A stretch of DNA of 64,000 nt from Pseudobdellovibrionaceae bacterium (GTDB lineage Bacteria > Bdellovibrionota > FAC87 > UBA2466 > JACKAF01), in contig JACKAF010000003.1 of the NCBI GenBank assembly GCA_020635235.1, positions 372,001-436,000 on the forward strand, read 5' to 3'. Position 1 is the first letter of the stretch; each line of letters opens with the position of its first letter. Below are positions 15,937-23,906 of the stretch, piece after piece. Made by a program: the position numbers and the translations under genes. The notes under the pieces are model-generated. The model had not been told where the DNA came from. It ran no database searches and worked only from the letters and a program-made list of their open reading frames with translations.

Positions 15937-16792
15937 GCTCAAGGACGAGCCTCGCGAAGGAGCTTGGCAAAAAGCAGATCAATAGAATGATAAGCATGAC
16001 GTGCCAGTAGCCCGTCATCGTACCCGCTTCAAGACCGATATGCATAACAATGAGCGCCACCACACACCAGGATCCCCATTTTTTGTGCCACAGTAAGATC
16101 GGCGCGACGACTTCAAGAACTAGCGCCGCGTAGTTAAAAAAGGCGAGTAGGCCTTTCCAACCGAACCACTCTATGTTCGGGAAGCGGGAAAAAATCATGT
16201 TGGTCATCGCAGCAAAAACCATGGAGCCAGCCAGCCAGTTGGGATCGTCCAGCCGTTGCCAGGCCGCTGCTAGGTACATTGCCGAAAGGTGGAGCTGCAT
16301 GAGACGCAGTGGCCAAGCGGCCGTAGTCTCGGGTGCTGGATTCTTATCGCGTCTCTGCCTCCACCAGGCATCAATCGAGTAGCGAGCGCCCGAGGGAGCA
16401 AGCACCAAACAATTTAGAAAGGGAAGAATTTCCCATTTCCATCCCCACGTTGCCAGAGCTCCCAGCTCAACAAACTCGTGGTGAAGGAAAATCAGCAGGA
16501 TGCCCGACACGCGGGTGGAAAAGCCGAGCGTGAAGGAAACGGCTGCAAACAGTAGAGCGGCATAACTTGCAACAAAAACAGAGTTTGACGTGGCAAACCA
16601 AGGCGTACCGGCCAGGAAGCTCCCCAGACCCCCGGGCCCAAAAACCACCCAAAGCCGGTCTGCAAAATAGACCGCGTAACAGTGAATGAGCAGTAGGCCG
16701 ATCGCGATTCGACACAAAACGAAAGGGTAAAGGCTGACATCGTCAAACCAAAACCGATTCAAATTTTGATAGGCTGAATGCAGGCGACTCAT
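15878..16792 (-). CDS. HTTM-domain membrane protein (vitamin K-dependent carboxylase-like)
   Basis: 304 residues with about seven membrane helices, matching the HTTM family, the membrane part of vitamin K-dependent gamma-glutamyl carboxylase. Seen are the N-terminal YPFVLCRIAIGLLLIHCYAV helix, LHHEFVELGALATWGW, and the conserved LMQLHLSAMYLAAAWQRLDDPNWLAGSMVF block. The large lumenal C-terminal domain of animal carboxylases is absent. It is the last gene of a coupled operon headed by an exosortase: its ATG overlaps the previous stop by four bases. The bacterial role of such proteins is unsettled; modification of an exported peptide or lipid is an inference. Confidence 0.75.
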   Translation of the reverse strand: MSRLHSAYQNLNRFWFDDVSLYPFVLCRIAIGLLLIHCYAVYFADRLWVVFGPGGLGSFLAGTPWFATSNSVFVASYAALLFAAVSFTLGFSTRVSGILLIFLHHEFVELGALATWGWKWEILPFLNCLVLAPSGARYSIDAWWRQRRDKNPAPETTAAWPLRLMQLHLSAMYLAAAWQRLDDPNWLAGSMVFAAMTNMIFSRFPNIEWFGWKGLLAFFNYAALVLEVVAPILLWHKKWGSWCVVALIVMHIGLEAGTMTGYWHVMLIILLICFLPSSFARLVLELIPTRWSQAALRKRRTLPC

Positions 16793-17388
16793 TGATTTCC
16801 CCGAGCGATTGTCCTGTGGAGCGAAGCGACTTTTTCATTGGGAAATGCAGCGCCTTTTCGACAGTCGTAGTGAAAGGGGGTTCGGTTGACCGTTTGGTAC
16901 TCCCCGCTTTTGTAGTTTCGCAGGCGATTTTCCCATGCAATAGAAACAGCGTCCCACTCCTTATTTCCGAAATATCTCGAATCGCAAAAAAAGCGCGCCA
17001 CCGCGTGAAAGTGGCTGGAGGCTACGACAGCCATCTGTTCTGGCGGGTATGTTCTCGGTTCGCTCACCAGCGCCCGAAACAGCATGATGCCTAGAAGATC
17101 CGCGGTTTGAAAGCTTGGCGGGATGCAATTGGGGAAAGTTTCATAGAGCGATTTCTGATCTCTCTCCGAATGGGCGACAACCTTGAAACAGTTTAACTGT
17201 TCCCCAAACGCACTCCCTTCGCCTTTAAATACGCCCATGCCGGGTTCCATGAGTAGGTTTCTGTGAAAGCGGCGAAGCTCCGAATGAAAGGATCTCCACA
17301 CGCCAGGGAGAAACTCCTGAGGGAACGACGCGAAGAGTAGACTCAGGCTATACGCACACAACAATACGATTCCGCTTTTTCTAGACAT
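16789..17388 (-). CDS. Unknown exported protein of the exosortase operon
   Basis: Not recognised. 199 residues with a short N-terminal hydrophobic segment (GIVLLCAYSLSLLFASF) that could be a signal peptide or anchor, then a soluble domain rich in aromatic, Cys and His residues (LNCFKVVAHSERDQ, FPNCIPPSF, ASSHFHAVARFFCDSRYFG, HYDCRKGAAF). The gene overlaps the SGNH hydrolase stop (TAATG) and the HTTM start (ATGA), so it is translated with both; proteins encoded like this beside HTTM genes are commonly small accessory partners, and I infer the same here. Confidence 0.65.
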   Translation of the reverse strand: MSRKSGIVLLCAYSLSLLFASFPQEFLPGVWRSFHSELRRFHRNLLMEPGMGVFKGEGSAFGEQLNCFKVVAHSERDQKSLYETFPNCIPPSFQTADLLGIMLFRALVSEPRTYPPEQMAVVASSHFHAVARFFCDSRYFGNKEWDAVSIAWENRLRNYKSGEYQTVNRTPFHYDCRKGAAFPNEKVASLHRTIARGNQ

Positions 17389-18485
17389 TATTGCCTTGGG
17401 AATGAAGACGCGAGCTTACCGAGAGGTCTTTTTGAAGAGCTCTTCTTCAGGAGATTTTTTTTCAGGATAAACTTAGCCGTGACACTGGCAAAGGCGTCTA
17501 AACCTGCACTGTTAAAGTGGACGAAGTCCTCAAAGTATTCTTTGTGGTTGCTTAGAACCTCCGCGGCGTCCAGCACATGGACGTTGTTGAGTGCGGCATA
17601 CGGCTTTATCAGACGGTTCAGCCGCTCGTGTTGCGCGTATACTTGTTCGAATGCTGGGAATGTGGCGGCCGCGGCATACGGCTGTGTTCTCATCGTACTC
17701 TCGAAAAGTTCAGCGTTGGATTGCATGGCTTCGGTGATGAGTACTGTCGGTGTTCCGTTCTTGTTCGCTAAGGCTAGGAAGGATTCAATATTTCTTTTAT
17801 AAAGTTGCCGAGAGTTTTCGACTGGGTAGCTTTTTTCTTCCGAAAATCGGATCGTTGTCGGGATCTTCCTGGCTAGCTGTCGGGTGAGTCGGAACTGGTT
17901 CAGAAAGTGAGTGAAGAGATTTGGAAAACGGCCTTGTGTAAAGTATGGCAGGGTGAGCATGTTCGAGTAGTCGGGTACTAGGTCCGGGTAATACATAACG
18001 GTCAGGTCATTAAAATTATGGCTGTATAGGTAGAGATCCGGTTCCCAGGATTGGACGTGTAGACTTAGCAGGACAAGTGAATGCGCCGTTGTGTAACCGC
18101 CATAGGCGACGTTGAGGATTTCAACATTGCGGGATTCCGAGCCTAGAGCTGCGGTGATCGTTTGGCTCAGTGTTTTTCCTGTGTCTCTGAACAGCGTGTA
18201 ATTTTCCAGAGTGGAGCCCCCGAACAAAACGATGCGGAAAGAGTTTGGATCTTTCTTGAGACTGAATGTTTCTTCGAATCGGGTCTGTATTTTGTCTGCG
18301 CCCAAAGCATAAAAGGGGACCCCGTGATCGAGGAAAGCTACCCGGGGGCGCGCGGGATCAAAAAAAGGCACGTCGTTAAACGCGCACTGGAACAGACGTG
18401 TTCCGAATTCCGATAAGAAAAGGGCGGTTGCAAGGAAAAAGAATCCCGTGAAGATAGAGAACCTCTTGCGGTTACTAGAGCGCAT
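17388..18485 (-). CDS. Membrane-anchored SGNH/GDSL hydrolase
   Basis: 365 residues: one N-terminal membrane helix (FSIFTGFFFLATALFLSEFG) and an extracytoplasmic SGNH fold. Block I Ser91 is in RIVLFGGSTLEN, block II Gly in NVAYGGYTTAHSL, block III Asn in YSHNFNDLT, and block V Asp/His in DFVHFNSAGLDAFA, so the full catalytic set is present. Such enzymes are esterases or O-acyl transferases acting on lipids or polysaccharides. It overlaps the exosortase gene by 11 bases, which ties it to protein sorting or to modification of the glycan or lipid attached to sorted proteins. Confidence 0.82.
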   Translation of the reverse strand: MRSSNRKRFSIFTGFFFLATALFLSEFGTRLFQCAFNDVPFFDPARPRVAFLDHGVPFYALGADKIQTRFEETFSLKKDPNSFRIVLFGGSTLENYTLFRDTGKTLSQTITAALGSESRNVEILNVAYGGYTTAHSLVLLSLHVQSWEPDLYLYSHNFNDLTVMYYPDLVPDYSNMLTLPYFTQGRFPNLFTHFLNQFRLTRQLARKIPTTIRFSEEKSYPVENSRQLYKRNIESFLALANKNGTPTVLITEAMQSNAELFESTMRTQPYAAAATFPAFEQVYAQHERLNRLIKPYAALNNVHVLDAAEVLSNHKEYFEDFVHFNSAGLDAFASVTAKFILKKNLLKKSSSKRPLGKLASSFPRQ

Positions 18486-19431
18486 GAGAGACGGGCTCCT
18501 TTATCTGCCTGGCGATAAACTTGTAGACGAGAACGAAAAAGGGGATGAGTCCGACGAGGTAGACGATCCAACCAGCGTGACTGTGAAACAGTCCCTTCAC
18601 TATTGCGCCCGCGGCTTCTGCTCCGTGTAGTCGCCCTTCTCGGAGAGCGACTCCCAAAAGGATGCCGATGCGCGCAATATTTAGCAGTGACATGTACACT
18701 AAGCCTATGGCCAACGTCCCCCAACGGAAACGGCGTTGAGTCTTTTTGCCATCGAGGATCAGGACGAGCGAATACAAAACGAAAAAAATCATGTAGCCGG
18801 TGAACCCCCCACACGGCTCGGCGATGTTTACGCTCAGAAGAGGGTGAGTGACATAAACACGTGAGGCCTCTATGTACATATCAAATTGATCGTATCCCGC
18901 TATCCAGAGGCTGATATGAATGGCTTTTGAGAGCATCCCAAGAAAAACATAATTCCAGAGGAAAGTGCTCAAGTACCGTATGCCGATCGTTGAGACGAGG
19001 AGAAGGCAAAGAGGGAGCGCGAGATCGGCGTTTCTTCTGGCTCGTTCAACCAAATCCCTTATTGGGAAGAAAATTGCGACGCTGGAACACGCGCAGAGTG
19101 TCCAAAGTAGAGACCAGGACCACAGTACTCTTGCCTGTCCGAAGCTTAGGACTAGGCGCTCTATCCCCACGGCGCTCAGTCCGCAAATCAAAAAAAGAGA
19201 GAAATTGAGAACGGCAACGCGGGAGTCGAGCGTCAGCGTGCCGCGTTTTTCCGGAAAGAGTCTTTCGGCAAAAAGATAGGCTGTCAGCACCGAACAGGAA
19301 AAAATGATGGGGCCCAGCGAAAAGGCCCGGCTCCAAATCGTCATCATGGCCAGTGTTTCCAGCGCGGGAATTCCGATTAAGGCGGTGAGGATCCATTTGC
19401 GCGGGAGGTGGTATTTGCGGGCTTTCGGCAT
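18475..19431 (-). CDS. Exosortase/archaeosortase family transpeptidase
   Basis: 318 residues with about eight membrane helices. The three conserved catalytic elements are intact: Cys207 in AEPCGGFTGYMIF, Arg254 in NIARIGILL and His283/His285 in FHSHAGW. Exosortases cut C-terminal tripartite tails (a motif, a hydrophobic helix, basic residues) of exported proteins and transfer them to a surface acceptor. First gene of a four-gene coupled operon (exosortase, SGNH hydrolase, unknown, HTTM). No EPS synthesis genes are present, unlike classical PEP-CTERM/EpsH loci. Its likely substrates are the two tiny proteins encoded divergently, starting 185 bases away. Confidence 0.88.
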   Translation of the reverse strand: MPKARKYHLPRKWILTALIGIPALETLAMMTIWSRAFSLGPIIFSCSVLTAYLFAERLFPEKRGTLTLDSRVAVLNFSLFLICGLSAVGIERLVLSFGQARVLWSWSLLWTLCACSSVAIFFPIRDLVERARRNADLALPLCLLLVSTIGIRYLSTFLWNYVFLGMLSKAIHISLWIAGYDQFDMYIEASRVYVTHPLLSVNIAEPCGGFTGYMIFFVLYSLVLILDGKKTQRRFRWGTLAIGLVYMSLLNIARIGILLGVALREGRLHGAEAAGAIVKGLFHSHAGWIVYLVGLIPFFVLVYKFIARQIKEPVSHAL

Positions 19432-19616
19432 GTTTTAGGATCGACGTACTGCCGCAAAATGTTTATCCACCCAGCGTTGTGTTTTAATTGGCGCGGTGAG
19501 TCTTAAGTGGCTGAGTTTCTAAAGCAATCTAATGAATGCGCCGAAAGATAGGATGACGTCGTTAGACAACACTTACGATGAACGATTCGTTTGTCCAAGT
19601 TAAGAGGGAGAAAACC

Positions 19617-19805
19617 GTGAAGACCAAATTCCAGACCCTGACATTGACAGTCGCAAGTCTACTCTTTGCGCAAAGCGGCGTCGCGATGCCGCCGCCGGTG
19701 AGCGCGACAGCAAGTATACCGGAAGTTCCGACAAATCTGGTTCCCTGGATTATTGGGGGAAGCGCTTTTGCCCTGATTTGGATGCGACGCTTTTTTAAGA
19801 AGTAG
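19617..19805 (+). CDS. Tiny exosortase substrate 1 (signal peptide plus C-terminal sorting tail)
   Basis: 62 residues from a GTG with GAGGGAG seven bases upstream; an ATG 39 bases earlier has no ribosome site. Order: signal peptide (TLTLTVASLLFAQSGVA), a spacer of about a dozen residues (MPPPVSATAS), the motif IPEVPTNLVPW, a hydrophobic helix with GGS, then MRRFFKK. After signal and tail cleavage only some 15-20 residues would remain. The tail is the tripartite layout of an exosortase target, but its motif is not the classical VPEP. Nearly the same tail is encoded by the next gene, showing tandem duplication and selection on the tail. Not recognised as a named family. Confidence 0.72.
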   Translation: MKTKFQTLTLTVASLLFAQSGVAMPPPVSATASIPEVPTNLVPWIIGGSAFALIWMRRFFKK

Positions 19806-19840
19806 TCGACTACCAGCTAAATTCCCATTCTGAGGGTTTT

Positions 19841-20005
19841 ATGAAAAAAACTTACTTTTTGATTTTCGCTGCCTTGGCTCTAGTGAGCGTCCAGAGTTTT
19901 GCCTCGATAAGTGAGCCGATCCCGGAAATTCCGACCAACTTGGTTCCGTGGATTGTGGGTGGTTCCGTGGCGGTTCTTCTGTGGGTCCGCCGCTTTTTCA
20001 AGTAG
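19841..20005 (+). CDS. Tiny exosortase substrate 2
   Basis: 54 residues starting MKKTYFLIF, with TGAGGG eight bases ahead of the ATG. A signal peptide (FLIFAALALVSVQSFA) is followed by only nine residues (SISEPIPEI) before PTNLVPWIVGGS, a hydrophobic stretch and WVRRFFK. It shares IPE-PTNLVPWI-GGS and W-RRFFK with substrate 1, while the signal peptides differ in sequence. The mature product would be about a dozen residues, so it may be a peptide tag, a scaffold cap or a precursor of a modified peptide rather than a folded protein. It lies 35 bases after substrate 1, on the same transcript. Confidence 0.72.
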   Translation: MKKTYFLIFAALALVSVQSFASISEPIPEIPTNLVPWIVGGSVAVLLWVRRFFK

Positions 20006-20105
20006 GCAACCACTTCCCCTTATTCAGCAGGGATTGTAGGACAAATATTGACAAGCACAATATCTGTTCGTACTCTCGCAGTTGAGATTTTAGGTCTCCT
20101 GCAAC

Positions 20106-20160
20106 GAACGGGGTTCTTGGGGTCCGCTTGCGGGCTGAAACAGGATCCCGTTCTTTTATT
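20106..20160 (+). terminator. Probable terminator of the two-peptide transcript
   Basis: GAACGGG (20106-20112) pairs with CCCGTTC (20147-20153); an inner CCGC/GCGG hairpin fills the loop, and TTTTATTT follows. It ends the rightward transcript just before the convergent M48 protease gene. Confidence 0.55.
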
Positions 20161-20935
20161 TCTTATCCAGCTCACGACTAAGTTCACGAAGGTAGACGAT
20201 TCGCTCGCTCGTAATCGGGTGGCTTGAGAACATAGTCTGCCATTTCTTGCTGAGTCCCAGATCTTCTTTTTCCACCATTTCAAAGAATTCGAGAGTGCCT
20301 GCCGTGCTTCCATAGGCTTTTTTTACAAGTCGCAGACCGAATTCGTCCGCTTCTCGCTCTTGATCGCGGCTATAGCTCAGCTCCGCCATAGCGACGGAGA
20401 CTTCCGCGAATGGGTTTGCTGTTTGTCCAAAAAGCAACGCCATGGCCGTTTGAAACACGAGTGCGCGTCCAAGGCGTCGTAGGGTGTGGCGATGTTCGTG
20501 GTGACCGAACTCATGTGCGAGTACCATCGCGCGTCCGGGCTCGGTCGTGACTTTCTCTAAGAGGCCGGAAGTGACGCCCACGCCGCCGCCAGGTATCGCA
20601 AAAGCGTTCGGTTCTTCCATCTCCACCAGGAATAAAGCGTAGGGAATCTCTCTCAGCTTTTCGGTGCTTCTTAACTTTTCAAAAATGTGGAGTGTTTTTT
20701 GGTATTCGGCGAACCACCGGTCATCCTCCGCAGGAGGCGTGGGCGCTACGCTCAAGCGAGACTCCCAACTTGCGGGTATATAGGCAGCAAACCGTTCGGC
20801 GAGCCACCCGAAACCCAGGTACAGGCCAGCAAGACAACCACACACTATGGCGACGTCTTTTGCTTTGGTTTTCCAGCTTGTAATTCCGGCGGAATTTTCC
20901 GCGCTCTCCCCCAAATTGGGTGGTACATAGGGCAT
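20156..20935 (-). CDS. M48-family metalloprotease
   Basis: 259 residues. One membrane helix near the N-terminus (VAIVCGCLAGLYLGFGWLA), then a zinc protease domain: LAHEFGHHEHRH with His141, Glu142 and His145, and the third ligand in EREADEFGLRLV. This is the OMA1/BepA/LoiP type of periplasmic M48 peptidase, which degrades misfolded envelope proteins. No TPR region as in BepA. The protein starts MPYVPPNLGE; the gene is followed one base downstream of the upstream YbjQ stop, so it forms a three-gene leftward operon with the two YbjQ-like genes. Confidence 0.88.
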   Translation of the reverse strand: MPYVPPNLGESAENSAGITSWKTKAKDVAIVCGCLAGLYLGFGWLAERFAAYIPASWESRLSVAPTPPAEDDRWFAEYQKTLHIFEKLRSTEKLREIPYALFLVEMEEPNAFAIPGGGVGVTSGLLEKVTTEPGRAMVLAHEFGHHEHRHTLRRLGRALVFQTAMALLFGQTANPFAEVSVAMAELSYSRDQEREADEFGLRLVKKAYGSTAGTLEFFEMVEKEDLGLSKKWQTMFSSHPITSERIVYLRELSRELDKK

Positions 20936-21379
20936 CTATTTCTTGTAGCGGATCGCAGTCCCATACGCGATGATTTCCACGCAGGAGAGGCTGTTTTGGC
21001 GATTGGAGTTTGCGATAGACGATGTTTCTAGACGACAGTTTACAAAAATGTCGGCATCCGGCGCGGCTTCCTTCATCCGTAGCAGGGCCTCACGTCGGCC
21101 TCTATCCAAGAGCGGGGCGTAGGACTTGATTTCTCCTCCAAATATCTGCCTGAAGGCCATCAGCACGCGTTTGAAATAATCCACGCTTACAACTACCGAG
21201 CCGTAAACGAGTTCAGAGTGTTCCACTGGGGCTTCGATCGGAAAGCTACGAGCGGAGACAGCGGGAACGGCGTTCAGTTTTTGCTCTCGAGCACGGATGC
21301 TCTTGTAGTGCGAATTCTCCGCATAGCGTCCGGTAAAAAACGCCAAAATAATGAGGCCAAAGGCGATTATGAACTCCAC
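20936..21379 (-). CDS. Membrane-anchored YbjQ-like (UPF0145) protein
   Basis: 147 residues. An N-terminal membrane helix (FIIAFGLIILAFFTG) carries a YbjQ-type domain: LVYGSVVVSVDYFKRVLMAFRQIFGGEIKSY, RREALLRMKEAAPDADIFVN and the closing EIIAYGTAIRYKK. YbjQ proteins form pentamers of unknown function, once proposed to bind metals. The membrane anchor is unusual, since family members are mostly about 105-residue soluble proteins such as the one encoded immediately upstream. Confidence 0.78.
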   Translation of the reverse strand: MEFIIAFGLIILAFFTGRYAENSHYKSIRAREQKLNAVPAVSARSFPIEAPVEHSELVYGSVVVSVDYFKRVLMAFRQIFGGEIKSYAPLLDRGRREALLRMKEAAPDADIFVNCRLETSSIANSNRQNSLSCVEIIAYGTAIRYKK

Positions 21380-21693
21380 TACTGCACCTTCACAGCCGTT
21401 CCGTAGGCGAGTATCTCGGCTGCACCCTGAGTGATCGACGCAGTGGAAAATCGGACGTTGACCACGGCGTTGGCACCTGCGGCTGTCGCCTGTTCCATCA
21501 TCCGACGGATCGCCTCGTCGCGGGATTCCGAAAGTAGTTCGGTGTAGCCTTTCAGCTCACCCCCCACAATATTCTTGAACCCTGCCATGATGTCCCGCCC
21601 GACGTGTTTGGCTCGGATGGTGCTTCCCTGTACCAAGCCGTAGTGCTCGACGATGGTTTTGCCGGGGACCTGCTCCAGGTTTGTGAGAATCAT
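21379..21693 (-). CDS. YbjQ-like (UPF0145) protein
   Basis: 104 residues, the normal length of the family. Shows the YbjQ pattern GLVQGSTIRAKHVGRDIMAGFKNIVGGELKGYTELL, SRDEAIRRMMEQATAAGANAVVNVRF and AEILAYGTAVKV. Its stop shares a base with the start of the membrane-anchored paralogue, so they are translated together and may form a mixed assembly. GGAGGAAATGA precedes the start. Function unknown. Confidence 0.85.
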   Translation of the reverse strand: MILTNLEQVPGKTIVEHYGLVQGSTIRAKHVGRDIMAGFKNIVGGELKGYTELLSESRDEAIRRMMEQATAAGANAVVNVRFSTASITQGAAEILAYGTAVKVQ

Positions 21694-21786
21694 TCATTTC
21701 CTCCGAGAAACAGACAACGCAAAGCGTCATGACAGATGCCGTACCGGGAGCAATTCTACCTTCATTTGACGGAACAGGGGAGAATT

Positions 21787-22680
21787 ATGCAGTCAGGAAA
21801 GATAGTTGGAGCGTTTATCGCCCCCCACCCGCCGCACCTGGTTTACGGAGAAAACCCGCCACAAAATCGTGTACGCTCTCAGGGCGGTTGGGAAACGCTC
21901 CGCTGGGCCTATGAACGCGCGCGTGCGACGATCAAGCGCCTGAAACCCGATGTGATCTTGGTGCATAGCCCTCATTGGATGACCATTGTGGGCCACCACT
22001 TCACGTGTGTGCCTCGCTTGGCGGGACGCTCGGTAGATCCTATCTTTCCGCATCTTTTCCAATACGATTTTGACATGCAGGTGGATACAAAACTTGCTGA
22101 ACTCTGTGTGGAGGAAGCGCAACGCGAGGGACTGACTGCAAAGAGGATGACTAACCCTAAGTTCCGTGTGGACTACGGAACGATCGTGTCTCTCCATCTC
22201 TTGAATCCGGATTGGGATATCCCGGTGCTTCCGGTTTCCGCAAACAACTCTCCTTATGCTTTTGCAGATTCTATCGGCCAGGGAGAAATGTTGAAGTTGG
22301 GGGCGGCTACAAGAAGAGCCATCGAGCGCCGCGGGGTCCGCGCCGTGCTCGCGGCGAGTAACACGCTTTCGCATTTGCATTTCAGTGTGGAGCCCGATCC
22401 GCCGGAAGACATGAGCCAGGAACACATTCAAAGCGACGCCCAATACAAGTGGGACATGCGCATTATCAAGATGCTGCAAGAAGCGGATTGGGAAGCCTTA
22501 CAGGAAGTGCTCCCGCGCTACATGGAAGAGACCTTTGCGGAGGTGAAGTCGGGCGGACTCATGTGGATGCTTTCCGCGATGGGCTTCCCTAAGGTGCGAG
22601 GCGAAGTGCATGGTTACGGGACGGTCATCGGTACAGGAAACGTAGTGATGGAATGGGATCTGGAAAGGGGGCAGGCGTGA
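21787..22680 (+). CDS. amnB: 2-Aminophenol 1,6-dioxygenase, catalytic beta subunit
   Basis: 297 residues from an ATG with GGGGAGA upstream; the longer frame to 21736 lacks support. Type II (LigB) extradiol dioxygenase that opens the ring of 2-aminophenols between the hydroxyl and amino carbons using Fe(II). The metal ligands of the characterised enzyme (His13, His62, Glu251 of the beta subunit) are at His14 (APHPPHLVYGENPPQ), His63 (HSPHW) and Glu252 (AEVKSGG). First gene of a coupled run with the alpha subunit, deaminase, dehydrogenase, hydratase and decarboxylase, the order expected for the 2-aminophenol meta-cleavage route. The true substrate could also be a substituted aminophenol such as 3-hydroxyanthranilate. 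Confidence 0.88.
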   Translation: MQSGKIVGAFIAPHPPHLVYGENPPQNRVRSQGGWETLRWAYERARATIKRLKPDVILVHSPHWMTIVGHHFTCVPRLAGRSVDPIFPHLFQYDFDMQVDTKLAELCVEEAQREGLTAKRMTNPKFRVDYGTIVSLHLLNPDWDIPVLPVSANNSPYAFADSIGQGEMLKLGAATRRAIERRGVRAVLAASNTLSHLHFSVEPDPPEDMSQEHIQSDAQYKWDMRIIKMLQEADWEALQEVLPRYMEETFAEVKSGGLMWMLSAMGFPKVRGEVHGYGTVIGTGNVVMEWDLERGQA

Positions 22681-23495
22681 GCGAGTTCTTTGCTGGGTGG
22701 CTACCTGGTTTGCCACAGCTTTTGCAAGGCGATAAAAGTGAGGCCTGGAAAAGAATTGCCGGCGGAATGGAAACGCTCGGCACCCACTTGAAAGAGTTCC
22801 GGCCCGACGTGCTTGTGCTCTACAGTTCGCAGTGGCTTTCCGTGCTGGGAACGTCCTTTCAGGTGCAGCAGCGTCCGAAAGGCGTTCACGTCGATGAGAA
22901 CTGGCACGAATGGGGCGATCTGGAGTTTGATTTTCCTGTAGACGCAGAGCTGGGAAAGTTTTTTGCGTCTGCGCTCAAAGTAAATGGCTTGCCGTCCAAG
23001 ACGGTCGATTTTGAGGGATTTCCCATCGACACCGGGACCATCGTAGCCAACCGTTTCCTGAACCCCGAAGGGAAGATTCCACTGAGTATCGTATCCTCGT
23101 GGGTGTATGCGGACGCCGAGAAATCGAGGCAGATAGGACGGCTTGTCCGGGAGGAATGTTCACGCCGTGGCGTTAGAGCCGCCTATGTTGCGTGTTCGCT
23201 GCTCTCCGCCCACTACACACCCAAAGAGATCAAGCCGGCAGAAGATTGCGTGTCAGCCAGCGACGACGAATGGAACCAAAAATTTTTGAATACCCTCGAG
23301 TCCGGGGATTTGAGTTCATTCAATGTGGGAGAGTACGCAAAGGCAGTCGGTGCAGACATGCAGCTAAACGCCTTTCATTGGCTGTCGGGAGTATTGGAAG
23401 AACGAGAGACTCGCGCGCAGATTCACGCCTACGGGCCCATTTGGGGTGCCGGGGCGGCGGTGCTGGAGTTTCGCGGCGAAGGAGTCGGATGTTAG
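22677..23495 (+). CDS. amnA: 2-Aminophenol 1,6-dioxygenase, non-catalytic alpha subunit
   Basis: 272 residues. LigB-fold partner of AmnB. The start is a GTG overlapping the amnB stop (GTGA), giving MSEFFAGWLPGLPQLL; the earlier ATG would overlap further without need. It is homologous to the beta subunit (DVLVLYSSQWLSVLG aligns with DVILVHSPHWMTIVG), but the metal ligands are lost: Ser-Ser-Gln replaces HSPH, and no His-Pro-Pro-His is present at the N-terminus. It therefore structures the heterodimer rather than catalysing. It overlaps the RidA gene by seven bases. Confidence 0.85.
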   Translation: MSEFFAGWLPGLPQLLQGDKSEAWKRIAGGMETLGTHLKEFRPDVLVLYSSQWLSVLGTSFQVQQRPKGVHVDENWHEWGDLEFDFPVDAELGKFFASALKVNGLPSKTVDFEGFPIDTGTIVANRFLNPEGKIPLSIVSSWVYADAEKSRQIGRLVREECSRRGVRAAYVACSLLSAHYTPKEIKPAEDCVSASDDEWNQKFLNTLESGDLSSFNVGEYAKAVGADMQLNAFHWLSGVLEERETRAQIHAYGPIWGAGAAVLEFRGEGVGC

Positions 23496-23905
23496 AGCAT
23501 CTTATTAGTAGAGCGGCGCCCAAACCATTGGGAAAATATTCACACGCGGTTATTTACAAAGATCTTGTTTTCGTTTGTGGGATGGGTCCTAGAAATTTCG
23601 AAACCGATGCTGTGCCTGGCCTGGTGCTGGATGAAAAAGGCCTGCGTCTGGACTACGACATTGAGGCCGAGACGCGTGCAACGCTCCTAAATTTGGAAAT
23701 TGTATTGAAAGAGGCCGGAGTGGGGCTCAAAGACGTTGTGGAGATGAACGTTTTTCTGACAAACATGGAAGATTTCCCCAAGATGAATGCCGTTTACGCG
23801 GAGTTCTTTGGTGAAAAGGCGCCAGTGCGCACGACATTGGGCGTGGCATCTCTACCAGGAAATATTGCGGTAGAGATGAAAGCCACCGCCGTTAGGCCGT
23901 TGTAG
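23489..23905 (+). CDS. amnD: RidA-family 2-aminomuconate deaminase
   Basis: 138 residues. The ATG overlaps the amnA stop; the longer upstream frame is a shadow of amnA. RidA fold shown by LGKYSHAVIYKDLVFVCGMG, LLNLEIVLKEAGVGLKDVVEMNVFLTNMEDF and GEKAPVRTTLGVASLPGNIAVEMKATAV, with the imine-binding Arg in APVRTT. In 2-aminophenol and 3-hydroxyanthranilate routes a RidA enzyme hydrolyses 2-aminomuconate to 4-oxalocrotonate and ammonia, and the position between the dioxygenase and dehydrogenase genes fits that step. A general RidA role is less likely in this context. Confidence 0.85.
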   Translation: MLEHLISRAAPKPLGKYSHAVIYKDLVFVCGMGPRNFETDAVPGLVLDEKGLRLDYDIEAETRATLLNLEIVLKEAGVGLKDVVEMNVFLTNMEDFPKMNAVYAEFFGEKAPVRTTLGVASLPGNIAVEMKATAVRPL

Positions 23906-23906
23906 A

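Noticed and set aside
21793..22479. 228-residue open frame opposite amnB
   Set aside because: Antisense of a gene with intact active-site residues; composition typical of a shadow.
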